A stretch of 64,000 nucleotides of DNA from Paenibacillus sp. 1001270B_150601_E10 (GCF_015558675.1 NZ_JADMOL010000002.1:620111-684110); one strand, 5' to 3'; positions 44,527-54,723 are shown, counted from the stretch's first letter. Notes: a model not told the origin generated them from the sequence alone. A program made the numbers and translations.

Positions 44527-45762
44527 TTGAAAAACAGGGTTGTAGTGACCGGCATGGGAGTAATTACTGCACTAGGCTCCGATCTGACAACATTTTGGAA
44601 TCATTTGTTAGAAGGCAAGTCAGGAATTTCTCTCATTGAATCATTCGACGTTTCTGAATATCCAACACAAATTGCAGCGTCGGTCAAGGACTTTAATCCA
44701 GAGCAGTATATGGATAAAAAGGAAGTTCGCCGTATGGATCGCTTCGTGCAGTTCGCTGTCGCGGCTAGTAAGAACGCAGTAGAAGATGCGAAGCTGAATA
44801 TGGCTGAGGAAGACCCTGAACGTGTCGGCGTTATTGTAGGTTCAGGTATTGGCGGTCTTGGAACTTGGGAAGACCAGCATCATGTTCTGATCGAAAAAGG
44901 GGCAAAGCGCGTTAGTCCGTTCTTTATCCCGATGATGATTGCGAATATGGCGTCTGGACAAGTATCCATGACGCTTGGAGCAAAGGGACCTAACACCGCA
45001 GCGGTATCCGCATGTGCGACGGGAACCCATTCTATCGGTGATGCATTCAAGATCATTCAGCGTGGAGACGCGGATGTCATGATTTGCGGCGGTGCTGAAG
45101 CGACGATTCGTCCGCTTGGACTTGCTGGATTCTGTTCGATGAAGGCGATGTCTACACACAATGATGAGCCGGAAAAAGCAAGCCGTCCATTCGATATCGA
45201 TCGCGATGGCTTTGTAATGGGCGAGGGCTCTGGTGTGCTCGTGATCGAATCTCTTGAGCATGCATTGAAGCGTGGAGCGAATATCTACGCTGAGATTATT
45301 GGCTACGGCATGAGCGCAGATGCACATCATATTACGGAGCCAGATCCTACAGGTGCTGCTCATTGCATGAAGCGTGCCATTAAGGATGCGGGCATTGATC
45401 CGACTGATGTGGATTACATCAATGCTCATGGTACATCTACACCAGTAGGAGATCGTTCTGAAACGACAGCGATCAAGACTGCGCTTGGTGACCATGCGTA
45501 CAAGGTAGCTGTTAGCTCCACGAAGTCAATGACAGGACATCTGCTTGGTGCAGCAGGCGGTATCGAGGCGGTTATTTGCGGCTTAACGCTGAAAAATAAC
45601 ATGATTGCGCCAACGATTAACCTTGACAATCAGGATCCTGAATGCGATCTTGATTACGTTCCTAACGTAGCTAGACAACAGGATGTTAACGTAACCATGT
45701 CCAACTCGTTCGGCTTTGGCGGACACAATGCGACATTGGTTATGAAGAAATACGAAGCATAA
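44527..45762 (+). CDS. fabF: Beta-ketoacyl-ACP synthase II
   Basis: 411 residues with a TTG start behind GAGGTGA. Active-site Cys in SACATGTHS, His residues in [11 protein letters not shown] and [15 protein letters not shown]. It elongates acyl-ACP by condensation with malonyl-ACP. Rnc follows after 12 bases. Confidence 0.95.
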   Translation: MKNRVVVTGMGVITALGSDLTTFWNHLLEGKSGISLIESFDVSEYPTQIAASVKDFNPEQYMDKKEVRRMDRFVQFAVAASKNAVEDAKLNMAEEDPERVGVIVGSGIGGLGTWEDQHHVLIEKGAKRVSPFFIPMMIANMASGQVSMTLGAKGPNTAAVSACATGTHSIGDAFKIIQRGDADVMICGGAEATIRPLGLAGFCSMKAMSTHNDEPEKASRPFDIDRDGFVMGEGSGVLVIESLEHALKRGANIYAEIIGYGMSADAHHITEPDPTGAAHCMKRAIKDAGIDPTDVDYINAHGTSTPVGDRSETTAIKTALGDHAYKVAVSSTKSMTGHLLGAAGGIEAVICGLTLKNNMIAPTINLDNQDPECDLDYVPNVARQQDVNVTMSNSFGFGGHNATLVMKKYEA

Positions 45763-45774
45763 GGAGTCATAAAG

Positions 45775-46473
45775 TTGAATGCAGATCTGAAGCAGTTACA
45801 ACAGAAACTGAATGTTACATTTCGAAATAGACAGCTGTTGAAACAGGCATTCACTCATGCATCTTACGTGAACGAACATCGCTTCGGTCATCATCAAGAC
45901 AATGAACGTCTGGAGTTTCTTGGTGATGCTGTTTTGGAGCTAACCGTCTCCGAGTTTTTGTTTGAGCAATGTCCGAATCGGCCGGAGGGCGAACTGACGA
46001 AGCTGCGTGCTTCGATTGTATGTGAGCCCTCGCTCGTGAATTTTGCGAATCGGCTCTATTTCGGACAATATGTGCTGCTTGGCAAAGGCGAGGAGTTAAC
46101 GGGTGGTCGCACAAGACCTGCTCTACTTGCAGATGTGTTTGAGTCGTTTGTTGGTGCGCTGTATCTGGATCAAGGCTTAGAGCCTGTCCGGGAGTTTTTG
46201 CGGCGCTTCGTCTTCCCACATATCTCCTTGGACGGCAAACTTCAAACCAATGATTATAAAACCCAGCTGCAGGAACTAACGCAGCAGTATAATCTTGGTG
46301 TATTGGAGTACCGTATCGTGGAGGAACGCGGTCCGGCTCATGAGCGTGAATTCGTATCCGAAGTGCATATGGGCGATGAATGCCTAGGTCGCGGCACAGG
46401 ACGCTCCAAGAAGGAAGCGGAGCAGCACGCAGCAGCGCAGGCACTTGAACATATCGTCATCCCGAAATCATAA
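45775..46473 (+). CDS. rnc: Ribonuclease III
   Basis: 232 residues, TTG start behind AAGGAGT. Catalytic signature [14 protein letters not shown] (about 43-56) and second acidic cluster [17 protein letters not shown]-terminal dsRNA-binding domain (about 160-228, [10 protein letters not shown] and [18 protein letters not shown]). It cuts rRNA precursors and other double-stranded RNA. Next to smc as in other Bacillota. Confidence 0.96.
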   Translation: MNADLKQLQQKLNVTFRNRQLLKQAFTHASYVNEHRFGHHQDNERLEFLGDAVLELTVSEFLFEQCPNRPEGELTKLRASIVCEPSLVNFANRLYFGQYVLLGKGEELTGGRTRPALLADVFESFVGALYLDQGLEPVREFLRRFVFPHISLDGKLQTNDYKTQLQELTQQYNLGVLEYRIVEERGPAHEREFVSEVHMGDECLGRGTGRSKKEAEQHAAAQALEHIVIPKS

Positions 46474-46481
46474 CGTACTGA

Positions 46482-46583
46482 GGGCCGACGCGTTGCTGTC
46501 GGCCCGTTTCGCAGAAAGAGCAAAGACCAGCTTGCGGGACGAGGCGTGAAGCCATTGTCAAGGATGGCTGATTTTTGCTCTTT
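46482..46583 (+). other. Stem-loops in the rnc-smc gap
   Basis: GGGCCGAC/GTCGGCCC (46482-46505, perfect), then AAAGAGCAAA pairs with TTTGCTCTTT (46515-46583) around an inner AGCCAT/ATGGCT hairpin. They lie just after the RNase III gene and could be its own cleavage substrate or a terminator. This is inference. Confidence 0.4.
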
Positions 46584-46683
46584 CTATGTCCAGATGGTGA
46601 GATTGCGAATGCAAGATAGAGTAACCGCTAAGGATGGGCGATGAGGTTGTACATGAAAGAATACTAGAGGTGAATGAATAAGT

Positions 46684-49600
46684 ATGTTCCTGAAACGGTT
46701 GGAACTTGCCGGTTTTAAGTCGTTCGCGGATCGGACGGAGTTGGAGTTTGTTCATGGTATTACAGGTGTGGTTGGTCCGAATGGCAGCGGCAAAAGTAAT
46801 ATATCGGACTCCATCCGTTGGGTGCTCGGTGAACAGAGCGCAAAGTCTCTGCGCGGCGGCAAGATGGAGGATATCATCTTCGCAGGAAGTGATGCTCGCA
46901 AGGCGGTTAACTTCGGCGAAGTATCGTTGACATTAGACAATAGTGATGAGTCGCTCCCGCTTGATTTCAATGAGGTAACCGTGACAAGACGGGTGCATCG
47001 AAGCGGGGATAGCGAATATTTTATTAATAAGCAGTCCTGCAGGCTCCGTGATATTACAGAATTGTTCATGGATACAGGGATTGGCAAGGAAGCCTATTCG
47101 ATCATTGGACAAGGCCGCATTGAGGAGATCTTGAGTACACGCTCTGAGGATCGACGCGGGATCTTTGAAGAAGCATCGGGAATTGTTAAGTACAAATCTC
47201 GTAAGCGCGATGCGACGAAGAAGCTTGACGATACGGAGAATAACCTGATTCGGATTCATGATCTGATTACAGAGCTTGAAGATCAGATCAATCCTTTGAA
47301 GGAGCAATCCGAGAAAGCCCGTCATTACAAGCAGCTTCGCGAATGGCTTCGCAATAAAGAAATTGCTGTGTATGTTCATCAGATTGAACAGCTACATCAT
47401 AATTGGCAGGAAGCGAATCAGAAGCTTGCTGGGTTGAAGGAAAAGGAATTGTCCTTGTCCACAGTCGTCAGCGAGCATGATGCGAAGCTTGAAGTGCATC
47501 GCATCGCACTCCGTAAGATTGAGGAGGACATTGAGAAGCTGCAGGCGACGCTTCTTCACTATAGTGAGGAGTATGAGAAGTGCGAGGGTCAAGGTGAGGT
47601 GCTCCGTGAGCGCAAGCGCAATTTGACCTCGAATGAGCAGCAGCTGAAAGTTACTATTGCTCAGACCTCTGAGCGTCTACACTTGAAGCAAGCGGAGCTG
47701 CATAGCGTTCGGGACAAGCGTCTCGCTGTTGAAGTTGAGCTGAATGAAGTGCAAGGCTTGATCCAAGCCGAGCAAGAGCGTCTTGTAGGTGTTGCCGGAG
47801 GCGCAACTTCCGATGCGGAAGAGTCCTTGAAAGGTCAATTGCTGGAAGTGCTGAACCAGATGGCTCAGCAGCGCAATGACATTCGTTATTATGAGCAGCA
47901 GCGTGAAGCGCTTCAGAAGCGGCTCGATAAAATGGCAGCTGCTAGACAGAAGCGTGAGCAGGAGCAGCAGGATTTACGCAAGAAGATGGCGGATACGAAT
48001 CGTCGAATGGAAACCCTATCAGACGACCTCAATTATATCCGCAATCGATATGCCAAAGAAGGCGAGCAGCTGAAGCAGGATGAGAAGCTGCTTGAGGAAG
48101 GTCAACAGGCTATTCGCAAGTGGCAGCAGCGCTACGATTCCTTAATCTCGAGAAGAGATACGATGAAGGAGCTGCAGGATGACCTCGATGGCTTTATGCT
48201 AGGCGTCAAAGAAGTGCTGAAAGCCTCTAGACGCAGCCACGGCTTAGCTGGCGTTCATGGCGCTGTAGCAGAGCTGATTACGGTTCCAGAGTATCTGGAG
48301 ACCGCAATTGAGACCGCGTTGGGACCATCTCTCCAGCATGTCGTTATGGAGAATGAAGCGGTTTCTCGTCAAGCGATTGCCTTTCTAAAGCAAAGACAGC
48401 TTGGCCGCGCTACCTTCCTGCCGCTCGATGTCATTCGCAGTCGTACGATGCATGACTCCGATCGACGCACGATCGAGGGAATGGAAGGGTATGTAGGCAT
48501 TGGGGCTGATCTTGTTGAGACCCAAGCCACCTACAAGCAGATTGTGGGCAGCCTGCTTGGCAATGTCATCATCGCCGAGAAGCTTGAGGATGCAAACCGG
48601 ATTGCAGCAAAGTTGAACTATCGCTACCGCGTCGTTACGCGTGAGGGCGATGTCGTAAATGCAGGCGGTTCCATGACAGGCGGCAGCTTGAACAAGAAGA
48701 GCGCGAACCTGCTTGGGCGAAAACGCCAGTTAGAACAGCTTGAACACGATATCAAGGAAGTGGAGCAGCAGCTGTATAAGCTGACGGATTCCATTGCTGA
48801 ATTGAAGCAGCGCTGTTCAACAGGCGTGAAACGCCTTGATGATTTGCGCGAGCAAGGGGAGAGCAAACGTCTTACGCAGCAGCAGCTTGCTTCCGAACTA
48901 GCACAGCTGGAAAAGGAAGTCAGCCAGCTTGAGCAGGCTGTGGAGCTTGAGAATCAGGAACTGTCAATTGCGAATGAGGAGATGAAGACGCTCGATGCGG
49001 GCCGATTAACGGCTGAACATCGCCTCTCTGAGCTTAAAGTAGAGGAAGACAAGCTCCAGGTTGCCATTCAGCATGCGGAATCGAAGCGTAAAGCGAACGA
49101 ATCTGCGAAGGAAGAGCTTCAATCCCAGCTCACTGACATGAAAGTGCGGCACGGGAAGCTTGACCAAGAGCTGTTCTCCTTGAATGAACAGCAAAAACGT
49201 GCAGAGCAGGATTCCAAAAACTATGAGCAGGAATACTCGCATCAAACCCAGTCGCTTATTCAGGTGCAAATTGACTTGGAGACGGTGGAGCGGGAGCTTT
49301 TGAAGCAGGTAGAGGATCTCAATCACTTCGGTGCGAAGAAGCAGGAAGCGTCTCAAAGCATGGAGTTCAAGCGTGCTGAACGACTTCAGTTCCAGCAAAC
49401 ACTTGAACTAGCTGAAAGTGATACGAAAGAGCAGCGTACAGAACTAAAGCAAGTGGAAGAAGCGATGCGCCATACGGAGATTCAGTCGAATCGACTGGAT
49501 GTAGAGCTCGATAATCTTCTGCGAAAGCTGGCAGAAGATTATGAGATTAGCTTTGAGCAGGCGAAGCAGCGCTATGCGCTTCCTGAAGATATTCAGGCAG

Positions 49601-50256
49601 CGGAGCTCGAAGTACGCAACTTGAAGCGCCAAATCTCTGCCCTCGGCGATGTCAATCTTGGTGCGATCGAGGAATATGAGCGGGTAAACGAACGTTATCA
49701 GTATTTAAGCGAACAAAAGAATGACCTGATTGAGGCGAAAACAACCTTGTATGAAGTCATTAAAGAAATGGATGACGAGATGTCCAAACGCTTTAATACG
49801 ACCTTTGAAGCGATACGCAAGCAATTTGTCGTCGTATTTGCAAAGCTGTTTGGCGGAGGGCGTGCCGATCTTGTCATGGCTGATCCTGATCGGGTGCTGG
49901 AGACGGGAATTGATATTGTCGCTCAGCCACCAGGAAAGAAGCTGCAGAATCTACAGCTTCTTTCAGGCGGAGAACGTGCATTAACGGCGATGGCTTTGCT
50001 TTTTGCTATTCTGCACGTGAAGCCTGTTCCATTCTGTGTGCTTGATGAGGTTGAAGCAGCCTTGGACGAAGCGAATGTCACACGCTTCGCGCAATATTTG
50101 CGCGAATTCTCTGAAGAGACGCAGTTTATTGTCGTCACTCACCGTAAAGGGACGATGGAAGAAGCAGATGTGCTGTATGGCGTAACCATGGAAGAAGGCG
50201 GGGTATCGAAGCTCGTATCCGTCAAACTGGAAGATGATGAAGCGATCATTGCGTAG
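46684..50256 (+). CDS. smc: Chromosome segregation protein SMC
   Basis: 1190 residues, the usual length. N-terminal Walker A GPNGSGKSN (about 32-40), long coiled coils, hinge around 520-660 (GVHGAVAELI, GGSMTGGSL), second coiled coil, and the C-terminal ABC signature LSGGERALTAMALLFAI (about 1094) with Walker B VLDEVEAALDEANV. It forms the condensin core with ScpA/ScpB (not in this window). FtsY follows after 14 bases. Confidence 0.97.
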   Translation: MFLKRLELAGFKSFADRTELEFVHGITGVVGPNGSGKSNISDSIRWVLGEQSAKSLRGGKMEDIIFAGSDARKAVNFGEVSLTLDNSDESLPLDFNEVTVTRRVHRSGDSEYFINKQSCRLRDITELFMDTGIGKEAYSIIGQGRIEEILSTRSEDRRGIFEEASGIVKYKSRKRDATKKLDDTENNLIRIHDLITELEDQINPLKEQSEKARHYKQLREWLRNKEIAVYVHQIEQLHHNWQEANQKLAGLKEKELSLSTVVSEHDAKLEVHRIALRKIEEDIEKLQATLLHYSEEYEKCEGQGEVLRERKRNLTSNEQQLKVTIAQTSERLHLKQAELHSVRDKRLAVEVELNEVQGLIQAEQERLVGVAGGATSDAEESLKGQLLEVLNQMAQQRNDIRYYEQQREALQKRLDKMAAARQKREQEQQDLRKKMADTNRRMETLSDDLNYIRNRYAKEGEQLKQDEKLLEEGQQAIRKWQQRYDSLISRRDTMKELQDDLDGFMLGVKEVLKASRRSHGLAGVHGAVAELITVPEYLETAIETALGPSLQHVVMENEAVSRQAIAFLKQRQLGRATFLPLDVIRSRTMHDSDRRTIEGMEGYVGIGADLVETQATYKQIVGSLLGNVIIAEKLEDANRIAAKLNYRYRVVTREGDVVNAGGSMTGGSLNKKSANLLGRKRQLEQLEHDIKEVEQQLYKLTDSIAELKQRCSTGVKRLDDLREQGESKRLTQQQLASELAQLEKEVSQLEQAVELENQELSIANEEMKTLDAGRLTAEHRLSELKVEEDKLQVAIQHAESKRKANESAKEELQSQLTDMKVRHGKLDQELFSLNEQQKRAEQDSKNYEQEYSHQTQSLIQVQIDLETVERELLKQVEDLNHFGAKKQEASQSMEFKRAERLQFQQTLELAESDTKEQRTELKQVEEAMRHTEIQSNRLDVELDNLLRKLAEDYEISFEQAKQRYALPEDIQAAELEVRNLKRQISALGDVNLGAIEEYERVNERYQYLSEQKNDLIEAKTTLYEVIKEMDDEMSKRFNTTFEAIRKQFVVVFAKLFGGGRADLVMADPDRVLETGIDIVAQPPGKKLQNLQLLSGGERALTAMALLFAILHVKPVPFCVLDEVEAALDEANVTRFAQYLREFSEETQFIVVTHRKGTMEEADVLYGVTMEEGGVSKLVSVKLEDDEAIIA

Positions 50257-50270
50257 AACGGGGGAAAACC

Positions 50271-51275
50271 ATGAGCTTTTTTAAAAAATTAAAAGAGAGC
50301 ATTGCAACGAAAACCGAATCGGTAACTTCCAAGTTTAAGGAAGGACTAGAGAAGACAAGAAAAGGCTTCGTAGAAAAGGTTACGGACCTCATTACGCGCC
50401 ATAAAAAGATCGACGAGGAATTCTATGAGGAATTAGAAGAGATCTTGATTGGTGCGGACGTTGGCGTCAACACGGTGATGAAGCTGATTGATGAACTTCG
50501 TGAAGAAGTCCGTAAGCGTCGGATCGAAGATGCAGCTGATCTGCAGCCTGTATTGTCGGAGAAGCTGATTGACCTTCTGCGTGGGGACGAAAATAACGAT
50601 ATTCGACTGAATCCAAGCGGATTGACAGTGATTCTATTCGTTGGCGTTAACGGCGTAGGAAAGACGACGACTATCGGCAAACTTGCACACCGTTACAAGC
50701 AGCAGGGCAAAAAAGTACTGATGGCAGCAGGAGATACGTTCCGTGCAGGAGCCATTGAACAACTCGAAGTATGGGGAGAACGCGTTGGTGTTGATGTGAT
50801 CAAGCATCAGGCTGGTTCTGACCCAGCGGCTGTTATGTTTGATGCGGTGCAGGCAGCGAAGCAGCGCGATGTGGATATTTTGCTGTGTGATACAGCGGGA
50901 CGACTGCAAAATAAAACGAATTTGATGGAAGAATTGAATAAAATCTTCCGCGTTATTCAACGCGAGGTGCCGGATGCTCCTCATGAGGTGCTGATGGTGC
51001 TTGATGCGACCACCGGTCAAAATGCGCTTTCTCAGGCGAAGCTCTTCGGCGAGAAGAGCGGTGTTACAGGTCTTGTCCTTACAAAGCTTGATGGTACAGC
51101 AAAAGGCGGTATTGTCATCGCGATTCGTCAAGAGCTGAATCTTCCTGTGAAGTTTGTCGGTCTCGGGGAGAAGATGGACGACCTTCAACAATTCGACTCT
51201 GAGCAATTTGTACATGCCCTGTTTGCAGGTCTGATTCAGGACCAGGATAAAGAACAGCAGCAGGCTGAAGCATAA
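50271..51275 (+). CDS. ftsY: Signal recognition particle receptor FtsY
   Basis: 334 residues. Short acidic/basic N-terminal helix with no long A domain, then the NG GTPase: GVNGVGKTTTIGKLA (about 125), DTAGRLQNK, and TKLDGTAKGG. It docks SRP-ribosome complexes at the membrane. In Bacillus ylxM and ffh follow directly; here a 7-kb accessory stretch intervenes before ylxM. Confidence 0.96.
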   Translation: MSFFKKLKESIATKTESVTSKFKEGLEKTRKGFVEKVTDLITRHKKIDEEFYEELEEILIGADVGVNTVMKLIDELREEVRKRRIEDAADLQPVLSEKLIDLLRGDENNDIRLNPSGLTVILFVGVNGVGKTTTIGKLAHRYKQQGKKVLMAAGDTFRAGAIEQLEVWGERVGVDVIKHQAGSDPAAVMFDAVQAAKQRDVDILLCDTAGRLQNKTNLMEELNKIFRVIQREVPDAPHEVLMVLDATTGQNALSQAKLFGEKSGVTGLVLTKLDGTAKGGIVIAIRQELNLPVKFVGLGEKMDDLQQFDSEQFVHALFAGLIQDQDKEQQQAEA

Positions 51276-51299
51276 AGAAGAGTCTATACAAGTAGAGCG

Positions 51300-51326
51300 T
51301 CAAAAGGCGCATTCTTATCCTTTTGA
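51300..51326 (+). repeat. Hairpin downstream of ftsY
   Basis: TCAAAAGG/CCTTTTGA, eight perfect pairs, no U-tract. Weak terminator or processing site. Confidence 0.4.
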
Positions 51327-51353
51327 TCTCAACAACGTTCAACTTTGAATCAT

Positions 51354-51471
51354 AAAAGGACCTCATTCCAACGTGACGTGCACTTATAGAATGACAGTAG
51401 AGTAACTATCGGGTTATTCCATGTCTATCTAATGGGCGCACCTCATTTTCTGTCGGAATAGAGGTCCTTTT
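51354..51471. repeat. Long imperfect palindrome of 118 bases (MITE-like or bidirectional terminator)
   Basis: AAAAGGACCTC+ATTCC at the left pairs with GGAAT+A+GAGGTCCTTTT at the right, 16 pairs with one bulge, enclosing about 85 bases. It separates ftsY from the convergent DUF1801 gene. The right arm ends in TTTT. Length and terminal symmetry resemble small palindromic repeats of Bacillota genomes, but copies elsewhere cannot be checked here. Confidence 0.5.
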
Positions 51472-51543
51472 GCGTATAGAAGGTTTCACCTTATGCTTGA
51501 TGTGTAAGCTTTTGACCAACTTCGCTTTTAACCATTCAACTTC

Positions 51544-51972
51544 CTATTGTTGATCACTTGGGTAGGTCTTCTTCAAAAAACGAATCGACTGGGCGATAAG
51601 CTCCTTTAGCACCTCGACATCAATATCGTCTACTTTGTTGATATAGACACAAGCTTTCCCGGCAGTATGTTTGCCAAGACTGGCAAGGAGATGATCCCGC
51701 TCGCTATCTCCTGTGGCAAAGTATAGGCTTATTTTTGCTTTTCGAGGGGAAAAACCAGCTAAAAAAGCTTCGCCAGAATGTCCGGATGGGTATGTATAGT
51801 GATAAGAACCAAATCCAATCATCGTGGTTCCCCACATTTTAGGCTCGTAGCCAGAAGCCTCTGCAAAAATATCGAGTAATCGATAAGCATCTGCTTTCTT
51901 TCGCTCGCTTTCGATATTTTCAATAAATTCTAGAACACTTGCATCGGTTTCCTTCGTTTTTAATTCATACAT
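51544..51972 (-). CDS. DUF1801 domain protein
   Basis: 142 residues; ATG at 51972 is ten bases from AAGGAG, while the in-frame ATG at 51981 abuts it. Pattern of DUF1801: MWGTTMIGFGSYHYTYPSGHSGEAFLAGFSPRKAKISLYF. Cytosolic and of unknown function. It opens the accessory insert between ftsY and ylxM. Confidence 0.82.
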   Translation of the reverse strand: MYELKTKETDASVLEFIENIESERKKADAYRLLDIFAEASGYEPKMWGTTMIGFGSYHYTYPSGHSGEAFLAGFSPRKAKISLYFATGDSERDHLLASLGKHTAGKACVYINKVDDIDVEVLKELIAQSIRFLKKTYPSDQQ

Positions 51973-52121
51973 AAGATCCATTCTCCTTTATAAGATGAGT
52001 GCATGACTGTCGGATCAAGTCTATTCACTATCAGCTTGCGCATAATGCCTTTAATCTAATCAAACCTTCTCATGTTGATAAAGTCAACGTTACTCCCCAC
52101 CGCATTATTTTAACCAGAAAA

Positions 52122-53363
52122 CTATGAGAAAGGAGGAGACTCACCGATGCTGATTCGTGGAGCTTGCACCTTTAACCATATTCCTAATGCCGAAGAGAGC
52201 AAGCACATCAACCCTCCAAGAATATAAACCATCTGGGCTCCCCACATATCCGCTACACCAGCAGAGAATAGGATGGATAGTCCGAACAAAATCGTGGATA
52301 GCGATTGCTGTGCGGCGAAGAGATCAGGCTGCTCGGAGAGCGGTACCAACTGCTGCAAATAAGTACGCTGTGAAATGTCGCGAAGCTGATAGAACGGTCC
52401 CATGAACAGCACAAGCGCTAGTGCGACATAGGGGTTATCATTCCATGCGTACAGCAGAACGAGCAATCCGAAGCAGAATGATCCAACAATAATCGATCCT
52501 AGGAGGTTACGCTCCATCTTTTTAGAAAGCGGCAGGAGCAGCATTCCCCCCAACAAGGTTCCAATATAAAAAGCCGCATTAATGTATCCCCACCATGCTT
52601 CGGTTTGATGCAGGACCTCCTTTACAAAGACAAGCGTTACGGCTCCAATCCATATGCCGCCTGCAATGCCTTCGATGATGTCCATGATCGTGATGATTCG
52701 AACACGCGGGTTCTTAAACAAAGTGGAATAGCTGCTCCACCATTTATTTTCTTTATTCGAATTCGATGTGGCAGCATGCTCGATCGTTTGGGAACGAATG
52801 CGCAATTGCAAAAGGCTGCTGGCAAGCAATAAAGCGACGCAAAGATACAAGACATGGATCTGGCCCAACTGAGCGATCAAGATGCCTCCAATCGACCAAC
52901 CGAGCAGGGAAACCATTTGAGAGCCTGTGTTAATCAGGTTGTTGGATCGTAACCATTGCTCTTGAGGCACTATTCTTGGGTACATGGCGCTGGAAGCCGA
53001 AGTGGCACATCCACTCACAAAGCCTATAATCGCTGAGCAGATCATCGCCACGATCATTAACCAGACCGGCTTATCATAGACGAGGAGGGTCAGTATCGAA
53101 AAGATCAAGCTTAAGATGAAATGCCAATGCTGAAAGGTAAGGGCGACTTGTTGCAAGGGCATTCGTCGATACAAATAAGGTAGGCTCATGCCGCTGACTA
53201 AGATTGCTAGTGTTCGGATGAAAGTCACCGCACCAGCCATAAGCGTCGACTCCGTTGCATGATAGAGAAGGGCAATCCAGGTCATCAGCCACAGCGATGT
53301 CGCTAATCCTGCCATAGAACGCCCCGTCCATAGGGCATAGAACGTTCGATTCAAGATGTCCAT
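52122..53363 (-). CDS. MFS transporter
   Basis: 413 residues, twelve predicted membrane spans, no strong subfamily signature. The N-terminal part (ALWTGRSMAGLATSLWLMTWIAL) and the conserved central loop PRIVPQEQWLRSNNLINTG are typical of the MFS_3/enterobactin-exporter-like group. Substrate unknown. The ATG at 53363 abuts AAAGG, so the TTG nine bases later (53354) may be the true start. Divergent from the trhA-like gene. Confidence 0.8.
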   Translation of the reverse strand: MDILNRTFYALWTGRSMAGLATSLWLMTWIALLYHATESTLMAGAVTFIRTLAILVSGMSLPYLYRRMPLQQVALTFQHWHFILSLIFSILTLLVYDKPVWLMIVAMICSAIIGFVSGCATSASSAMYPRIVPQEQWLRSNNLINTGSQMVSLLGWSIGGILIAQLGQIHVLYLCVALLLASSLLQLRIRSQTIEHAATSNSNKENKWWSSYSTLFKNPRVRIITIMDIIEGIAGGIWIGAVTLVFVKEVLHQTEAWWGYINAAFYIGTLLGGMLLLPLSKKMERNLLGSIIVGSFCFGLLVLLYAWNDNPYVALALVLFMGPFYQLRDISQRTYLQQLVPLSEQPDLFAAQQSLSTILFGLSILFSAGVADMWGAQMVYILGGLMCLLSSALGIWLKVQAPRISIGESPPFS

Positions 53364-53536
53364 CCTTTCTTTTTACAACCTACTTTTTAAACAAAACGGT
53401 TTATTAAATATACGCACCTTTCCTTCTTCTGTCAATTCATAAATGGAAGGTCTTCTGCCATTCGCCAAGTATGAATCATCTGCATATACTGGTATTCCAA
53501 TTAGGCTGGGCAGGAGCGGAGGGCAGGAGGATGAAC

Positions 53537-54169
53537 ATGGATCAACGGGAATGGCGGGAAGAAAAAGCAAATACGTGGTCACACGCGGTGGGGCTGGCTT
53601 GCAGCATTGTGGGAAGTTTATTTCTCTTGCTAAAGGTATCAGGAGCTATTGATTGGAAAACATGGCTCGGTGTGTTCTCCTATGCAGGATCCTTGGTGCT
53701 TATGTTTACGACCTCAACGTTAATGCACGCACTTCCGAGCGGGGAGAAGAAGGAGCGTTATATAAAGTATGATCACATGGCGATATACATTTGCATTGCA
53801 GGGACGTATACTCCATTTCTGCTGCTGAATATGAATACAGCGAACAGCTTGGTTCTCCTTCTTGCGATATGGATCGCTGCGTGTATTGGCGTCGTATGGA
53901 AGTATTACTACACAGGACGTTATGTAATATTGTCAACATGCATCTATCTGTTCTTGGGCTGGAGCGCAGTCTTCGTCTGGGAACCGCTGCAAGACTCCCT
54001 CACAGGTGCGGGATTAGGCTGGTTGCTTGCCGGAGGGGCGGCCTATAGCATCGGGACGATCTTCTTTCTCTGGAAAAAAATCATGTACCATCATGCCATC
54101 TGGCATGTATTTGTCATGTTAGGTGCTGCTTGTCACTATGTGTGTATATGGAACTATGTGTTCATCTAG
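53537..54169 (+). CDS. trhA: Hemolysin III family (TrhA-like) membrane protein
   Basis: 210 residues from ATG 53537, six bases after GGAGG; in-frame ATG 53531 is too close. Seven membrane spans with conserved THSHAVG-like EKANTWSHAVG, TSTLMHAL, YDHMAIYICIAGTYTPF and HHAIWHVFVMLGAACHY. The His/Asp/Ser set is that of the CREST metal-dependent hydrolase superfamily. TrhA in Bacillus subtilis affects membrane fluidity or sporulation-linked energetics; hemolysis is not implied. Confidence 0.85.
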   Translation: MDQREWREEKANTWSHAVGLACSIVGSLFLLLKVSGAIDWKTWLGVFSYAGSLVLMFTTSTLMHALPSGEKKERYIKYDHMAIYICIAGTYTPFLLLNMNTANSLVLLLAIWIAACIGVVWKYYYTGRYVILSTCIYLFLGWSAVFVWEPLQDSLTGAGLGWLLAGGAAYSIGTIFFLWKKIMYHHAIWHVFVMLGAACHYVCIWNYVFI

Positions 54170-54216
54170 TTCAGATGAAGTCCAGATCAAGAAGGTCTCG
54201 TATTAATCTGACGATT

Positions 54217-54261
54217 GATCTTAAGTCTTTGGATCTTAAGTCTATGGATCTTAAGTCTATG
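54217..54261. repeat. Three tandem 15-base repeats
   Basis: GATCTTAAGTCTTTG followed by two identical GATCTTAAGTCTATG units, with a partial fourth (GATC). It sits between convergent trhA and merR-like genes. A recent slippage product is most likely. Confidence 0.85.
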
Positions 54262-54282
54262 GATCGTATTAGGCTAAAGTTA

Positions 54283-54723
54283 TTATATCGCCTTTTTACC
54301 GGCTAAATAGATGGTGCGCAGCTCCTTGACTTGTTGATGAGACACACGGCCATCTAAGCCTCGAAATAAACTCTTTTCCAGTAATGCCTGCTTCTTCTCC
54401 GGATACAGAATCATCTCATTCAGCTGCGAAATGAGCGCCTGCAGCCGTTCCACTTTCTCGATTAACAGCTCACGGTGCTTGACCAACGCTTCGGATTCAT
54501 TGAACGTACCGTGCTCGATGAGCTCCTTTATTGTAGAAAGCGGCAATTCCAGCTCCCTCATAAGGAGAATATGCTGAAGCAGAGTAAGCTGCTCTTGCTC
54601 GTAGTACCGGTATCCGTTATCTCCATAGTAGGCAGGCTTGAGCAGCCCGATCTGATCGTAATAGCGCAAGGTGCGGATGCTGATCCCGGACTGTGATGCT
54701 ACTTCATTAACGGTATATGCCAT
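54283..54723 (-). CDS. MerR family transcriptional regulator
   Basis: 146 residues, start behind AAGGAGGG. N-terminal winged helix YTVNEVASQSGISIRTLRYYDQIGLLKPAYYGDNGYRYY, then a coiled-coil dimer helix (LLIEKVERLQALISQLNEMI). No metal-binding Cys set and no C-terminal effector domain beyond about 145 residues, so a TipA-like or unknown small-molecule regulator. It may regulate nearby genes; no operator spotted. Confidence 0.85.
   Translation of the reverse strand: MAYTVNEVASQSGISIRTLRYYDQIGLLKPAYYGDNGYRYYEQEQLTLLQHILLMRELELPLSTIKELIEHGTFNESEALVKHRELLIEKVERLQALISQLNEMILYPEKKQALLEKSLFRGLDGRVSHQQVKELRTIYLAGKKAI

Noticed and set aside
53537..54169. Hemolysin activity for the hemolysin III family protein.
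   Set aside because: The family name is historical; membership does not demonstrate hemolysis.
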